From NCBI GenBank assembly GCA_021781575.1, contig JAJXWP010000002.1:144302-208301 (forward strand): a stretch of DNA of 64,000 bases. The letters run 5' to 3'. Made by a program: the position numbers and the translations under genes. The notes beneath the pieces are model-generated. The model made no database searches, was not told the origin of the DNA, and saw nothing but the letters and a program-made list of their open reading frames with translations. Source of the stretch: Pseudomonadota bacterium (GTDB lineage: Bacteria > Pseudomonadota > Alphaproteobacteria > Rhodospirillales > Magnetospirillaceae). Below, one piece after another: positions 36,213-44,280 of this stretch (the stretch's first letter is position 1; each line of letters begins with the position of its first letter).

Positions 36213-36653
36213 ATGAGAGCCGGAAGAATTGCATTGCTGACCATCGGCCTGGTGATCTGCGGCACAGTTGCCGTTCCCCGGGGGGCCTGGGCGCAGACTC
36301 AGACCCGGGACCGCAATCAGTTGCAAACGCAAGATCGGCTGCAGGAGCAGGACAGGCTGAGAACGCAAACCCAAGCACAGGAGCGGATCTACGGTGGCGA
36401 GATGATGACCGAGCAGGAACGCGCGGCCTATCGCGCTCGTCTGCGCAACGCGCAGTCGGAAGAGGAACGTCAGCGTATCCAGGCCGAGCATCGGGAACAG
36501 ATGCAGGAGCGGGCGCGGGAGCAAGGGGCGTCGTTGCCGGACATGCCGCGTTCCGGCTATGGTTCGGGCAGTGGCGGCGGATCGGGCCCCGGCTTCGGCG
36601 GTGGTGGCGGCGGGTTCGGCGGCGGTGGTGGTGGCGGCGGCCGCGGCCGTTGA
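36213..36653 (+). CDS. small exported Gln/Arg-rich protein with Gly tail (paralogue 3)
   Basis: The 146-residue precursor has a signal peptide (MRAGRIALLTIGLVICGTVA, ending AWAQ). A Gln/Asp/Arg repeat segment follows (TRDRNQLQTQDRLQEQDRL), then a helical charged segment (MTEQERAAYRARLRNAQSEEERQRIQAEHREQMQERAREQG) and a poly-Gly tail. The helical part, with its MTEQE..YR..L.....EEER..I...HR.....R pattern, is reminiscent of small periplasmic proteins found in many Proteobacteria, but no function is known. AGGGAG precedes the ATG. It is the third of three neighbouring genes of similar design. Confidence 0.65.
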   Translation: MRAGRIALLTIGLVICGTVAVPRGAWAQTQTRDRNQLQTQDRLQEQDRLRTQTQAQERIYGGEMMTEQERAAYRARLRNAQSEEERQRIQAEHREQMQERAREQGASLPDMPRSGYGSGSGGGSGPGFGGGGGGFGGGGGGGGRGR

Positions 36654-36696
36654 CATCGGTGCCGGTCGGCCCGGCCGAAACGGATCAGGAGTTGCA

Positions 36697-36891
36697 ATGC
36701 CGGCAGAGAAGGGACGCGGCGAAGTTCTGTTCGAATTTCGTCGCGTCGGCAATTCGGTGAAGGTGTCGGCCGTCCATGTGGCGACCAACACCGAGATCTC
36801 CATTGTCGGGCCGGCCACCGGCGGTGAGCAGGCCCTGAAGATGGCGGCGTTGCGCAAACTTCAATACGTCTTGGCGCGGCAGGGCAAGTAA
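36697..36891 (+). CDS. small conserved protein (DUF6898-like)
   Basis: The 64-residue protein (MPAEKGRGEVLFEFRRVGNS, then VKVSAVHVATNTEISIVGPA) looks like a short conserved alphaproteobacterial family whose core is VLFEFxRxGNSVKVxAxDxxTxxExSIVGPA...ALKxxALRKLxYVL. It is known from memory as DUF6898. AGGAG lies 6 bases before ATG 36697. The function is not known. The compact beta pattern without a signal peptide suggests a cytosolic protein. Confidence 0.7.
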   Translation: MPAEKGRGEVLFEFRRVGNSVKVSAVHVATNTEISIVGPATGGEQALKMAALRKLQYVLARQGK

Positions 36892-36958
36892 CCCGCGGAG
36901 AAAGGGCAGGACAGGAGAAGCCGGGCCAGGAGTTGAACTTGCTAGTGGTCCGCCCCAG

Positions 36959-36975
36959 ACGCTTGGTTCCCAAGC
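36959..36975. repeat. short hairpin upstream of the 52-bp palindrome
   Basis: CGCTTGG and CCAAGCG form a 7-bp stem with a 3-base loop. It stands 35 bases before the perfect palindrome in the same intergenic region. No T tract follows. Confidence 0.5.
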
Positions 36976-37009
36976 GCCTGGATCAGGTGGCCCACCAAAT
37001 TATTGAATT

Positions 37010-37061
37010 GTGGCGAGACTCTGACGGATGGTGCCGGCACCATCCGTCAGAGTCTCGCCAC
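37010..37061. repeat. perfect 52-bp palindrome
   Basis: Bases 37010-37035 (GTGGCGAGACTCTGACGGAT then GGTGCC) are exactly the reverse complement of 37036-37061, with no spacer and no mismatch. It lies between the convergent genes at 36697 (plus) and mucR (minus). It has no T tract on either side. It could work as a bidirectional terminator or cruciform, or be a mobile-element remnant. Confidence 0.9.
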
Positions 37062-37137
37062 TGGTCCGCGGTAGCCGGTCCCCGTGCTCTTCCTGTCCCC
37101 CGCGGCGAACCTCCAGCCCCGTGAAGAGCTTCGCAGC

Positions 37138-37602
37138 CTATTTGGCGCGTGGACGGCGGGTGCGCTTTTCTTCCGGCGCGGGTTCGGCAGCCTTGCGGCC
37201 GAGGCCGATCTTCTTGGCGAAATCCGAGCGCTGAGCCGCGTAGTTGGGAGCCACCATCGGGTAGTCCACCGGAAGGCCCCACTTGGCCCGGTATTCATCG
37301 GGCGTCATATTGTATGTAGTCCGCAAATGCCGCTTCAGCATCTTGAGCTTCTTGCCGTCCTCAAGGCAGACGATGTAATCGGGCGTTACCGACTTTTTCA
37401 CTGGAACGGCAGGACGCGGGGCTTCCGGCTTGACTTCCGGAGCCTGCGTGTCGATCTGGCTCAAAGAGCTGTACACGGTATGAATCACTTCCGGGATTTG
37501 GCCGGCCGGAAGCGGGTTCTTGCTGACATAAGCGGCGACCACGTCGACAGCCATACGCAGGATGTCGTCGCGGGAGATCTTTTCGGCGATTGCGTCACTC
37601 AT
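37138..37602 (-). CDS. mucR: MucR/Ros family transcriptional regulator
   Basis: The 154-residue protein has the MucR pattern: an N-terminal oligomerisation helix (DDILRMAVDVVAAYVSKNPL), a Pro-rich linker, and the DNA-binding domain from about residue 75 (TPDYIVCLEDGKKLKMLKRHL, then YNMTPDEYRAKWGLP and DYPMVAPNYAAQRSDFAKK). These H-NS-like proteins silence AT-rich and acquired genes in alphaproteobacteria. Only some of the Ros zinc ligands are kept (C79, D82, H92). The last His is replaced in RTTYNM, so zinc binding is doubtful, as in several MucR proteins. An in-frame ATG at 37650 would add 16 residues. ATG 37602 is preferred because GGTGA lies upstream and the family motif starts soon after. 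Confidence 0.88.
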   Translation of the reverse strand: MSDAIAEKISRDDILRMAVDVVAAYVSKNPLPAGQIPEVIHTVYSSLSQIDTQAPEVKPEAPRPAVPVKKSVTPDYIVCLEDGKKLKMLKRHLRTTYNMTPDEYRAKWGLPVDYPMVAPNYAAQRSDFAKKIGLGRKAAEPAPEEKRTRRPRAK

Positions 37603-37650
37603 ATTGGTTATCACCGGGTCTGAGAGGAACAATTGCTCTATGTTGATCAT

Positions 37651-38006
37651 GTCATGAGTGCCATGTCAATTTAAAACGCACGACACAGAATACTGAAGTC
37701 TTGTGATGAGCCCGATGGCAAGAAAATATCCCGACGCATCCTGAGCAATACCCCATTGGTTAGTATATTCGCCGTCGATTGTCTTGCTATCCCATCAGGC
37801 AGGCACGATTGCGATCCAAACAGGATAGGGAAGGCTCCGAACTCAGGCAGGCTAGGGACGTCACTGGCCGGTTGAAGTTACTTGGGTTATTCGCATGCCT
37901 ATGGCAAGGGGCAGGTTCCACCGAGGAATTGTGGTGCGCTGGCAATGCGCCTCGACATATGGTATCAAACCGCCAATGTTCCCATAGCGAGTAGTGTCAG
38001 CCCCCC
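37651..38006. other. 356-base intergenic region between mucR and rpiB
   Basis: The region separates divergent genes and should hold both promoters. The mucR side is AT-rich, as expected for MucR autoregulation. A 71-codon frame at 37779-37994 has no family features and is not accepted as a gene. No RNA gene was recognised. Confidence 0.5.
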
Positions 38007-38456
38007 ATGACTTCACACATCATCGCATTGGCCGCCGATCACGGCGGCGTCGAACTGAAGGACGTGCTCCGGGAGGACTTGGTGAAGGCCGGCCATAAAG
38101 TCGTCGATCTTGGCACCAACGGTTCCGAATCGGTCGATTATCCCGACTTTGCCAATGCAGTCGCCGACGCGCTGAGATCAGGCAAGGCCAATTTCGGTGT
38201 CCTGGTCTGCGGAACCGGTATCGGTATCAGCATTGCCGCCAATCGCCATCAGGACGTTCGTGCGGCTCTGGTCCATGACGCCTTCACCGCCCGCCTGTCG
38301 CGCCAGCACAATGACGCCAATGTCATATGCTTCGGCGGTCGCACCATCGGGGCGGAGGTGGCCAAGGATTGTCTGAAAGTGTTTCTCGAGACGCCGTTCG
38401 ATGGCGGGGACCGGCATGCGCGCCGCGTCGCCAAGCTGAACGGTCTGTCCAAATGA
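38007..38456 (+). CDS. rpiB: ribose-5-phosphate isomerase B
   Basis: RpiB interconverts ribulose 5-phosphate and ribose 5-phosphate in the pentose phosphate pathway. The 149-residue protein starts with the family block IIALAADHGGVELKDVL, has the VVDLGTNGSESVDYPDFA segment, the anion loop GVLVCGTGIGISIAANR, and ALVHDAFTARLSRQHNDANVICFG. It directly precedes glyA (16 bases), an order common in alphaproteobacteria. Confidence 0.94.
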   Translation: MTSHIIALAADHGGVELKDVLREDLVKAGHKVVDLGTNGSESVDYPDFANAVADALRSGKANFGVLVCGTGIGISIAANRHQDVRAALVHDAFTARLSRQHNDANVICFGGRTIGAEVAKDCLKVFLETPFDGGDRHARRVAKLNGLSK

Positions 38457-38471
38457 CTTCGAAGAGGATTG

Positions 38472-39764
38472 ATGCCGATGTCCGTTGAGCAGGGTTTCGC
38501 ACGGCGTTTTTTCGCCACCGGCCTGAATGAAAGCGATCCCGATATTTTTGCCGCCATCGGCAAGGAATTGTCCCGGCAGCGGGACCAGATCGAACTGATC
38601 GCTTCGGAAAATATAGTTTCGCGTGCCGTCCTTGAGGCCCAGGGCTCGGTTCTCACCAACAAATACGCCGAAGGCTATCCGGGTAAGCGGTATTACGGCG
38701 GCTGCGAGTTCGTCGACCTGGTCGAGGAACTGGCCATCGAACGGGCCAAGGCGCTGTTCGGCTGCGGGTTCGCCAACGTCCAGCCGAATTCCGGCTCGCA
38801 GGCCAACCAGGCCGTGTTCATGGCCTTGATGCAGCCGGGCGACACCTTCATGGGCTTGAGCTTGGCCGCCGGCGGCCATCTGACCCACGGCGCGCCGCCG
38901 AACCAGTCGGGCAAGTGGTTCAAGCCGGTCCAGTACGGCGTGCGCCAGCAGGATGCGCAGATCGATTTTGACGAGGTCGAACGGTTGGCGAAGGAACATA
39001 AGCCCAAGCTGATCATTGCCGGCGGCTCGGCCTATCCGCGCATCATTGACTTCGCCCGTTTCCGCGCCATTGCCGAGTCCGTCGGAGCCTATTTCATGGT
39101 GGACATGGCGCATTTCGCCGGCCTGGTGGCCGGCGGCGTGCATCCCAGCCCGCTGCCCCATGCCCATGTGGTCACCACCACCACACACAAGACGCTGCGC
39201 GGCCCCCGCGGCGGGATGATCCTGTGCAACGATCCCGAGATCGCCAAGAAGATCAATTCGGCCATTTTCCCCGGCATGCAGGGCGGCCCGTTGATGCATG
39301 TGATCGCCGGCAAGGCGGTGGCGTTCGGCGAGGCCTTGCGTCCCGAGTTCAAGCTGTACGCCAAGGCGGTGAAGGATAATGCCGCCGCCTTGGCCGATAC
39401 CCTGTCGCGGCGCGGCCTGGACATCGTGTCCGGCGGTACCGACACCCATCTGATGCTAGTCGATCTGCGGCCGAAGACGCTGACCGGCAAGGCGGCGGAG
39501 GCGAGCCTCGAGCGGGCCGGCATCACCTGCAACAAGAACGGCATTCCGTTTGACCCCGAGAAGCCGACCATTACTTCCGGCGTTCGGCTGGGCTCGCCGG
39601 CGGCGACGACGCGCGGCTTCGGGATCGAGGAATTCCGCCTGGTGGGCAACCTTATCGGCGACGTGCTGGACGGCCTGTCGGCGTCTCCGGAAGACAACAA
39701 GGCGGCCGAACAGGCCGTACGGGCCAAGGTTGGCGAGCTCTGTGAGCGTTTTCCCATCTATTGA
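38472..39764 (+). CDS. glyA: serine hydroxymethyltransferase
   Basis: GlyA converts serine and tetrahydrofolate to glycine and methylene-THF, the main source of one-carbon units. The PLP lysine lies in [19 protein letters not shown]. The blocks [19 protein letters not shown] and [18 protein letters not shown] are present. The length is about 430 residues. Two ATG codons compete: 38472 has GAGG 4 bases upstream and 38478 has it 10 bases upstream, so the exact start is uncertain by two residues. It is followed by nrdR and the riboflavin genes. Confidence 0.95.
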   Translation: MPMSVEQGFARRFFATGLNESDPDIFAAIGKELSRQRDQIELIASENIVSRAVLEAQGSVLTNKYAEGYPGKRYYGGCEFVDLVEELAIERAKALFGCGFANVQPNSGSQANQAVFMALMQPGDTFMGLSLAAGGHLTHGAPPNQSGKWFKPVQYGVRQQDAQIDFDEVERLAKEHKPKLIIAGGSAYPRIIDFARFRAIAESVGAYFMVDMAHFAGLVAGGVHPSPLPHAHVVTTTTHKTLRGPRGGMILCNDPEIAKKINSAIFPGMQGGPLMHVIAGKAVAFGEALRPEFKLYAKAVKDNAAALADTLSRRGLDIVSGGTDTHLMLVDLRPKTLTGKAAEASLERAGITCNKNGIPFDPEKPTITSGVRLGSPAATTRGFGIEEFRLVGNLIGDVLDGLSASPEDNKAAEQAVRAKVGELCERFPIY

Positions 39765-39803
39765 TCTGGATTGTTCCTGGGGGGAACGGAAGGGGGATAA
39801 CCG

Positions 39804-40271
39804 ATGCGCTGTCCGTTCTGCGGTCACGAAGACACACAAGTAAAGGATTCCCGTCCGACCGAAGACAACGCGGCAATCCGCCGCCGCCGCTTCTGCACGG
39901 CGTGCGGTTCGCGTTTCACGACGTTCGAAAGAGTTCAGTTGCGCGAACTCATCGTGGTCAAGAAGAATGGACAGCGCACGCCGTTTGACCGGGACAAGCT
40001 GGCTCGTTCCATCGCCATCGCCGTCCGCAAGCGGCCGGTTGACCCGGACCGGGTCGAGCGCATCGTCAGCAGCATCCAGCGCCGGCTGGAAAGCTGCGGC
40101 GAAAGCGAAATTTCCAGCACCGCGATCGGTGAGCTGGTGATGGAGGCCCTCGCGGCTCTCGATCAGGTCGCCTATGTGCGGTTCGCTTCGGTCTACCGCA
40201 ATTTCCGCGAGGCCAAGGATTTCGAGGACTTTGTTGGCAAGCTCGGCAGCGATATCAGCTTCGGCGAATGA
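39804..40271 (+). CDS. nrdR: transcriptional repressor NrdR
   Basis: NrdR represses ribonucleotide reductase genes in response to ATP/dATP. The 155-residue protein has the N-terminal zinc ribbon ([20 protein letters not shown] with the second pair in [11 protein letters not shown]). The ATP-cone domain follows ([20 protein letters not shown], ending with [19 protein letters not shown]). The length is normal. It lies between glyA and ribD, as in many alphaproteobacteria. No NrdR box was searched for elsewhere. Confidence 0.95.
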   Translation: MRCPFCGHEDTQVKDSRPTEDNAAIRRRRFCTACGSRFTTFERVQLRELIVVKKNGQRTPFDRDKLARSIAIAVRKRPVDPDRVERIVSSIQRRLESCGESEISSTAIGELVMEALAALDQVAYVRFASVYRNFREAKDFEDFVGKLGSDISFGE

Positions 40272-40281
40272 CCGCGCCCAT

Positions 40282-41358
40282 ATGGAGGCCGCGCTGGGGC
40301 TGGCGAGGCGGGCGCTCGGCGAGGTCTGGCCCAATCCGGCGGTCGGTTGCGTGCTGGTCAAGGACGGCCGCGTTGTCGGCCGCGGCTGTACCGCGGCGGG
40401 CGGTCGACCACATGCCGAAACGGCTGCCCTGGCCAGGGCCGGCGCTGCGGCGCGGGGTGCGACCGCTTACGTTACCCTGGAGCCCTGTTCCCACCACGGC
40501 CGGACAGGCCCCTGCGCCGATGCGCTGATCACCGCCGGCGTGGGGCGGGTCGTCGCCGCCATCGAAGACCCTGACCCGCGGGTGTCCGGTCGCGGCCTGG
40601 CCCGCCTGCGTGACGCCGGGGTGCAGGTGGAACTGGGATTGTGTGCCGAGGCCGCGGCCGAGTTGAACGCCGGATTCTTTTGTCGGGTCTGTCGCGGCCG
40701 ACCGTTGGTGACGGTGAAGGTGGCGACTTCGCTTGACGCCTGCATCGCCACCCGCGGCGGCGAAAGCAAATGGATCACCGGCGCCGCGGCGCGGGCCGCG
40801 GGTCACCGCCTGCGAGCCGAGGCCGACGCCATACTGGTCGGCAGCGGGACCGCCCTGGCCGACAATCCCGAATTGACCTGCCGGCTGCCGGGGATGCAGC
40901 ACCGCTCGCCGGTGCGCCTGGTGATCGACGGCCATCTGCGCTTGCCCCTGACATCGAAGCTGGTGGCGACGGCGCGCCGGATTCCGACCTGGGTGATCAC
41001 CCATGGCGGCAACGATGTTGATCGCCTGGGCGCCCTTGCCGACTGTGGGGTGGAGGTGATCGAAGTGGCGGCGACCGTCGGCGGCAACACCGATCTTGGC
41101 GCGGCTTTCGCCGAACTGGGGCGCCGAGGCCTGACCAGGCTTCTGGTTGAGGGCGGCGCTCATTTGACGGCGGCACTGCTGCGGGCAGGACTGGTCGATC
41201 GCTTGGCCTGGTTCCGCGCGCCGATGCTGTTGGGCGGCGACGGCATCCCGGCGGTTACCGGCTTCGGCATCGAGCATCTGGACGAGGCTCCGCGCTTCGA
41301 ACGCCTGTCGGTGGCCGAACTGGGGGGAGACCTGTTCGAATACCTGACGCGAGTATGA
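40282..41358 (+). CDS. ribD: bifunctional diaminohydroxyphosphoribosylaminopyrimidine deaminase / 5-amino-6-(5-phosphoribosylamino)uracil reductase
   Basis: RibD carries out the second and third steps of riboflavin synthesis. The N-terminal deaminase has the zinc site HAETAAL and PCSHHGRTGPCADALI. The C-terminal reductase begins VTVKVATSLDACIATRGGESKWI and has LVEGGAHLTAALL. ATG 40282 starts at the conserved MEAALGLARRALGEVWPNPAVG and follows the nrdR stop by 10 bases. The open frame upstream lies inside nrdR. No clear ribosome-binding site is seen, so coupling to nrdR is probable. The length is 358 residues. Confidence 0.93.
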   Translation: MEAALGLARRALGEVWPNPAVGCVLVKDGRVVGRGCTAAGGRPHAETAALARAGAAARGATAYVTLEPCSHHGRTGPCADALITAGVGRVVAAIEDPDPRVSGRGLARLRDAGVQVELGLCAEAAAELNAGFFCRVCRGRPLVTVKVATSLDACIATRGGESKWITGAAARAAGHRLRAEADAILVGSGTALADNPELTCRLPGMQHRSPVRLVIDGHLRLPLTSKLVATARRIPTWVITHGGNDVDRLGALADCGVEVIEVAATVGGNTDLGAAFAELGRRGLTRLLVEGGAHLTAALLRAGLVDRLAWFRAPMLLGGDGIPAVTGFGIEHLDEAPRFERLSVAELGGDLFEYLTRV

Positions 41359-41382
41359 CGCAACGACATGGAACGAAGTGCA

Positions 41383-41970
41383 ATGTTTACTGGCATAGTT
41401 AGCGACTTGGGCGAAGTTCTCGATATCTCCGGCACGGGCGACGTGCTGTTCCGCATTCGCACCGTCTTCAAGATGGACGAGGTGCCCATCGGCGCTTCCA
41501 TTGCCAATAACGGTGTTTGCCTTACCGTCATTGACCGGGGCCCCGACTGGTTCGCCGTCCAGGCCTCGGCCGAGACCTTGGCCAAGACCACGCTGGGCGG
41601 CTGGCGGCCGGGGACGAAGGTCAACCTGGAGCGGGCGATGCGGATCGGCGACGAACTGGGCGGTCATATCGTCTCGGGCCATGTGGACGGGGTCGCCAAG
41701 GTGGTGTCGATCCGCCCGGAGAATGACTCACTGCGTTTCACCTTCGAGGCGCCGGCCGGGCTGGCCCGGTTCGTCGCGCCGAAGGGGTCGGTGGCCCTCG
41801 ACGGAGTGTCGCTCACCGTCAATGAAGTCGATGGCGCCCGCTTCGGCGTCAACATCATTCCGCATACCCGCAGCGTGACGACGTTCGGCACCTATGTCCC
41901 GGGCTCGCCGGTGAATATGGAAATCGATATGCTGGCACGCTATGTTGCGCGGCTGCTCGAGAAGGATTAA
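41383..41970 (+). CDS. ribE: riboflavin synthase alpha subunit
   Basis: This enzyme dismutates two lumazines to riboflavin. The 195-residue protein shows the duplicated barrel: repeat one starts MFTGIVSDLGEVLDI with the motif GASIANNGVCLTV, and repeat two contains GGHIVSGHVDGVAKVV and GSVALDGVSLTVNEVDG. The canonical N-terminus MFTGIV sets the start at 41383; the frame also allows a start five codons earlier. It lies between ribD and the ribB gene. Confidence 0.94.
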   Translation: MFTGIVSDLGEVLDISGTGDVLFRIRTVFKMDEVPIGASIANNGVCLTVIDRGPDWFAVQASAETLAKTTLGGWRPGTKVNLERAMRIGDELGGHIVSGHVDGVAKVVSIRPENDSLRFTFEAPAGLARFVAPKGSVALDGVSLTVNEVDGARFGVNIIPHTRSVTTFGTYVPGSPVNMEIDMLARYVARLLEKD

Positions 41971-41974
41971 CCCG

Positions 41975-43099
41975 GTGCACAGATTTCACGAATACATATC
42001 GCCCACTGAGGAAATCATTGAGGAAGCCCGCAACGGCCGGATGTTCATCCTGGTCGACGACGAGGAGCGGGAGAACGAGGGGGATCTGGTGGTTCCGGCA
42101 CAGATGGCCACGCCGGAAGCGATCAATTTCATGGCCAAGCACGGCCGTGGCCTGATCTGCCTGTCGATGACGGCCGAGCGCTGCGAACAGCTTGGCCTTT
42201 CGTTGATGGCCCCCAGCAACGCCTCGCGGCACCAGACTGCCTTCACCGTCAGTATCGAGGCGCGGGAAGGGGTCACTACGGGAATTTCCGCCTCGGACCG
42301 GGCGCGCACCGTGGCGGTGGCCATTGACCCGTCCAAGGGCCGCACCGACATCGTCAGCCCCGGTCATGTCTTCCCGCTGGTGGCGCGGGACGGCGGCGTG
42401 CTGGTACGAGCCGGGCACACGGAGGCGGCGGTCGATGTGGCACGGCTCGCCGGGCTCAACCCGTCGGGCGTGATCTGCGAGATCATGAATGACGACGGCA
42501 CCATGGCACGCATGCCGGATCTGGTCAGGTTCGCCCAATTCCACGGCCTCAAGATCGGCACCATCGCCGACCTGATCGCCTATCGTCGGCGCAACGACAA
42601 GATCATCCGCCGCGCGTTGGAGGGCACCTTCAACTCGGCCTATGGCGGCGCCTGGAAAATGTACCTCTACGTCAACACCGCGGCCTATGCCGAGCACATT
42701 GCCCTGGTCAAGGGCGATGTCACCACCGGCGGGCCGGTCCTCGCTCGGGTTCATGCCCTGAACGTGCTGGACGATGTGCTGGGCGATCTCGACTCGGAAC
42801 GGGGCGGGCAGCTGCACGGGGCCATGAAGATGGTGGCGGAGGCCGGCAGGGGTGTCATTCTGGTGATCCGAGAATGGCATCCGACCAGCCTCAGTGAACG
42901 GGTGCAGGCTCATTTCGAAGGCCGCGAGGCGCCGGCGCAGCTCCGCGATTACGGCATCGGGGCGCAAATCATGCTGGACCTCGGCGTGTCGGAAATGATT
43001 CTCTTGTCAAATACGAAGAGAACCATAATCGGCCTTGAAGGCTACGGACTGTCCGTCGTCGAGCAGCGCACCATTCCCCTGTCCGCGGAGGAACGATGA
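41975..43099 (+). CDS. ribB: 3,4-dihydroxy-2-butanone-4-phosphate synthase fused to a degenerate GTP cyclohydrolase II domain (RibBX type)
   Basis: The first 205 residues form an intact DHBP synthase (FILVDDEERENEGDLVVPAQ, CLSMTAERCEQLGL, RAGHTEAAVDVARLAGL). The C-terminal domain aligns with GTP cyclohydrolase II but has lost its zinc site. Where active enzymes read HSECLTGD and CDCG, this one reads ARVHALNVLDDVLGDLDSER, with no cysteine. The fusion is therefore predicted to make only dihydroxybutanone phosphate. Such variants (called RibBX) are known in Proteobacteria, so a separate ribA should exist elsewhere. The start is GTG 41975, 5 bases after ribE, with AAGGA upstream. It overlaps ribH by 4 bases. 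The length is 374 residues. Confidence 0.9.
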   Translation: MHRFHEYISPTEEIIEEARNGRMFILVDDEERENEGDLVVPAQMATPEAINFMAKHGRGLICLSMTAERCEQLGLSLMAPSNASRHQTAFTVSIEAREGVTTGISASDRARTVAVAIDPSKGRTDIVSPGHVFPLVARDGGVLVRAGHTEAAVDVARLAGLNPSGVICEIMNDDGTMARMPDLVRFAQFHGLKIGTIADLIAYRRRNDKIIRRALEGTFNSAYGGAWKMYLYVNTAAYAEHIALVKGDVTTGGPVLARVHALNVLDDVLGDLDSERGGQLHGAMKMVAEAGRGVILVIREWHPTSLSERVQAHFEGREAPAQLRDYGIGAQIMLDLGVSEMILLSNTKRTIIGLEGYGLSVVEQRTIPLSAEER

Positions 43100-43557
43100 G
43101 CGGAACCAAGATCCTGATCGTCGAGTCCAGGTTCTACGACGAGATCACCGACAACCTGGTCAAGGGTGCCGTCAAGGAACTCGCCGCCGTCGGCGCCGGT
43201 TACAAGCGCATCATCGTGCCCGGCATTCTGGAAATCCCGGCGGCAATCCGCTTCGCCATCCGGGCGATGGAGTTGCGCGCCACCGACGAGCGCTATGCCG
43301 GCTATATCACGCTGGGCTGCGCCATTCGCGGCGAGACCGACCACTACCACCATGTCTCTCGCGAGGCCATGGCCGGTATTCAGGAACTGGTCCTGCAGTA
43401 CACGCTGGCTGTCGGCAACGGTATTCTCACCGTGCATAACCGCGCCCAGGCGATGGAACGCGCGGTGCCTGAACGCCGCAACTTCGGCGGACAGGCGGCA
43501 CGTGCTTGCCTGCGCATGATCGACCTTAAAAAAGAGCTCAGTCTGATACCGAAATGA
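43096..43557 (+). CDS. ribH: 6,7-dimethyl-8-ribityllumazine synthase
   Basis: RibH condenses the pyrimidine and dihydroxybutanone phosphate to lumazine, the substrate of RibE. The 153-residue protein begins with ILIVESRFYDEITDNLVKGA and has the block VPGILEIPAAIRFAI and GCAIRGETDHYHHVSREAM, which carries the catalytic His. The C-terminus has the usual GNGILTVHNRAQAMER. The ATG overlaps the ribB stop, and its own stop overlaps the nusB start, so these genes are coupled. Confidence 0.95.
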   Translation: MSGTKILIVESRFYDEITDNLVKGAVKELAAVGAGYKRIIVPGILEIPAAIRFAIRAMELRATDERYAGYITLGCAIRGETDHYHHVSREAMAGIQELVLQYTLAVGNGILTVHNRAQAMERAVPERRNFGGQAARACLRMIDLKKELSLIPK

Positions 43558-44072
43558 CAGCCAAGACCGATCGCGGCCGCCGCCATGCAAGCCGGCGGCG
43601 TTCCGCCGCGCGCCTGGCGGCGGTGCAGGCGCTTTACCAGGTGGAACTGACCGGCGCACCGGTCGATACGGTGCTCAACGATTTCACCGAGCATGGCATC
43701 GGCGCCAAGGCGCTGGTACCGCGGGGCGAAGACGATGACACCGAGGTCGAGGCCCCGTTGGCCGAAGCCGACGCCCTGCTGTTCACCGCCATCGTGCGCG
43801 GCACGGTCGAGCGGCTGACCGACGTGGATGCCATGGTCGGCGGCGCGTTGACCGGCGACTGGACGGTGGGGCGGCTTGAGGCTGTGCTGCGCGCCATTTT
43901 GAGGGCCGGCGCCTTCGAACTGGCGAGCAGGCCCGAGGTGCCGCCGAAGGTGGCCATATCGGAATATATGGATGTGGCCGACGCCTTCTACTCGGGTCCC
44001 GAGCCAGGGTTGGTGAACGCCGTTCTCGACCGTATCGCCCGGGTGGTGCGGGCTGGCGAGTTCGGCGGCTGA
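43554..44072 (+). CDS. nusB: transcription antitermination factor NusB
   Basis: NusB binds boxA RNA with NusE and prevents premature termination in rRNA operons. The 172-residue all-helical protein has the N-terminal block RRSAARLAAVQALYQVEL and the C-terminal NAVLDRIARVVRAGEF region. In the middle VGGALTGDWTVGRLEAVLRAILRAGAFEL is typical. The ATG overlaps the ribH stop (ATGA). A perfect hairpin follows 13 bases after the stop. Confidence 0.93.
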   Translation: MTAKTDRGRRHASRRRSAARLAAVQALYQVELTGAPVDTVLNDFTEHGIGAKALVPRGEDDDTEVEAPLAEADALLFTAIVRGTVERLTDVDAMVGGALTGDWTVGRLEAVLRAILRAGAFELASRPEVPPKVAISEYMDVADAFYSGPEPGLVNAVLDRIARVVRAGEFGG

Positions 44073-44084
44073 CGAGGCGCAATA

Positions 44085-44116
44085 GCACACTGAACCATTC
44101 AAATGGTTCAGTGTGC
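44085..44116. terminator. perfect hairpin (15-bp stem, 2-base loop) after nusB
   Basis: GCACACTGAACCATT at 44085-44099 is exactly reverse-complementary to AATGGTTCAGTGTGC at 44102-44116. It stands 13 bases after the nusB stop. There is no run of T directly after it (TTCGTTTTAT follows a few bases later). It may be a terminator or a processing hairpin between the riboflavin operon and thiL. Confidence 0.6.
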
Positions 44117-44280
44117 CGGGGTTCGTTTTATCCCGCGCCGGGCGGGGCCTCCGGTCCCTTGGCCGCGCCCTCAGTGGGCGCTGGAACCTAAGCCGGCCCG
44201 CCATCGAGGCGGCGGCAAAGGGGCCGGATGGCCCCGCCCGCCGGCCCGTATTTGGCCAGCAGTTCGAGGGGGTAAGGAAG

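Noticed and set aside
37779..37994. 71-codon frame before rpiB
   Set aside because: No ribosome-binding site, no pattern of a real protein, and it lies where promoters for mucR and rpiB are expected.
38178..39449. 423-codon minus-strand frame
   Set aside because: Opposite rpiB and glyA, both certain; no recognisable protein features.
40100..40300. FMN riboswitch before ribD
   Set aside because: ribD follows nrdR by 10 bases, leaving no room for the element.
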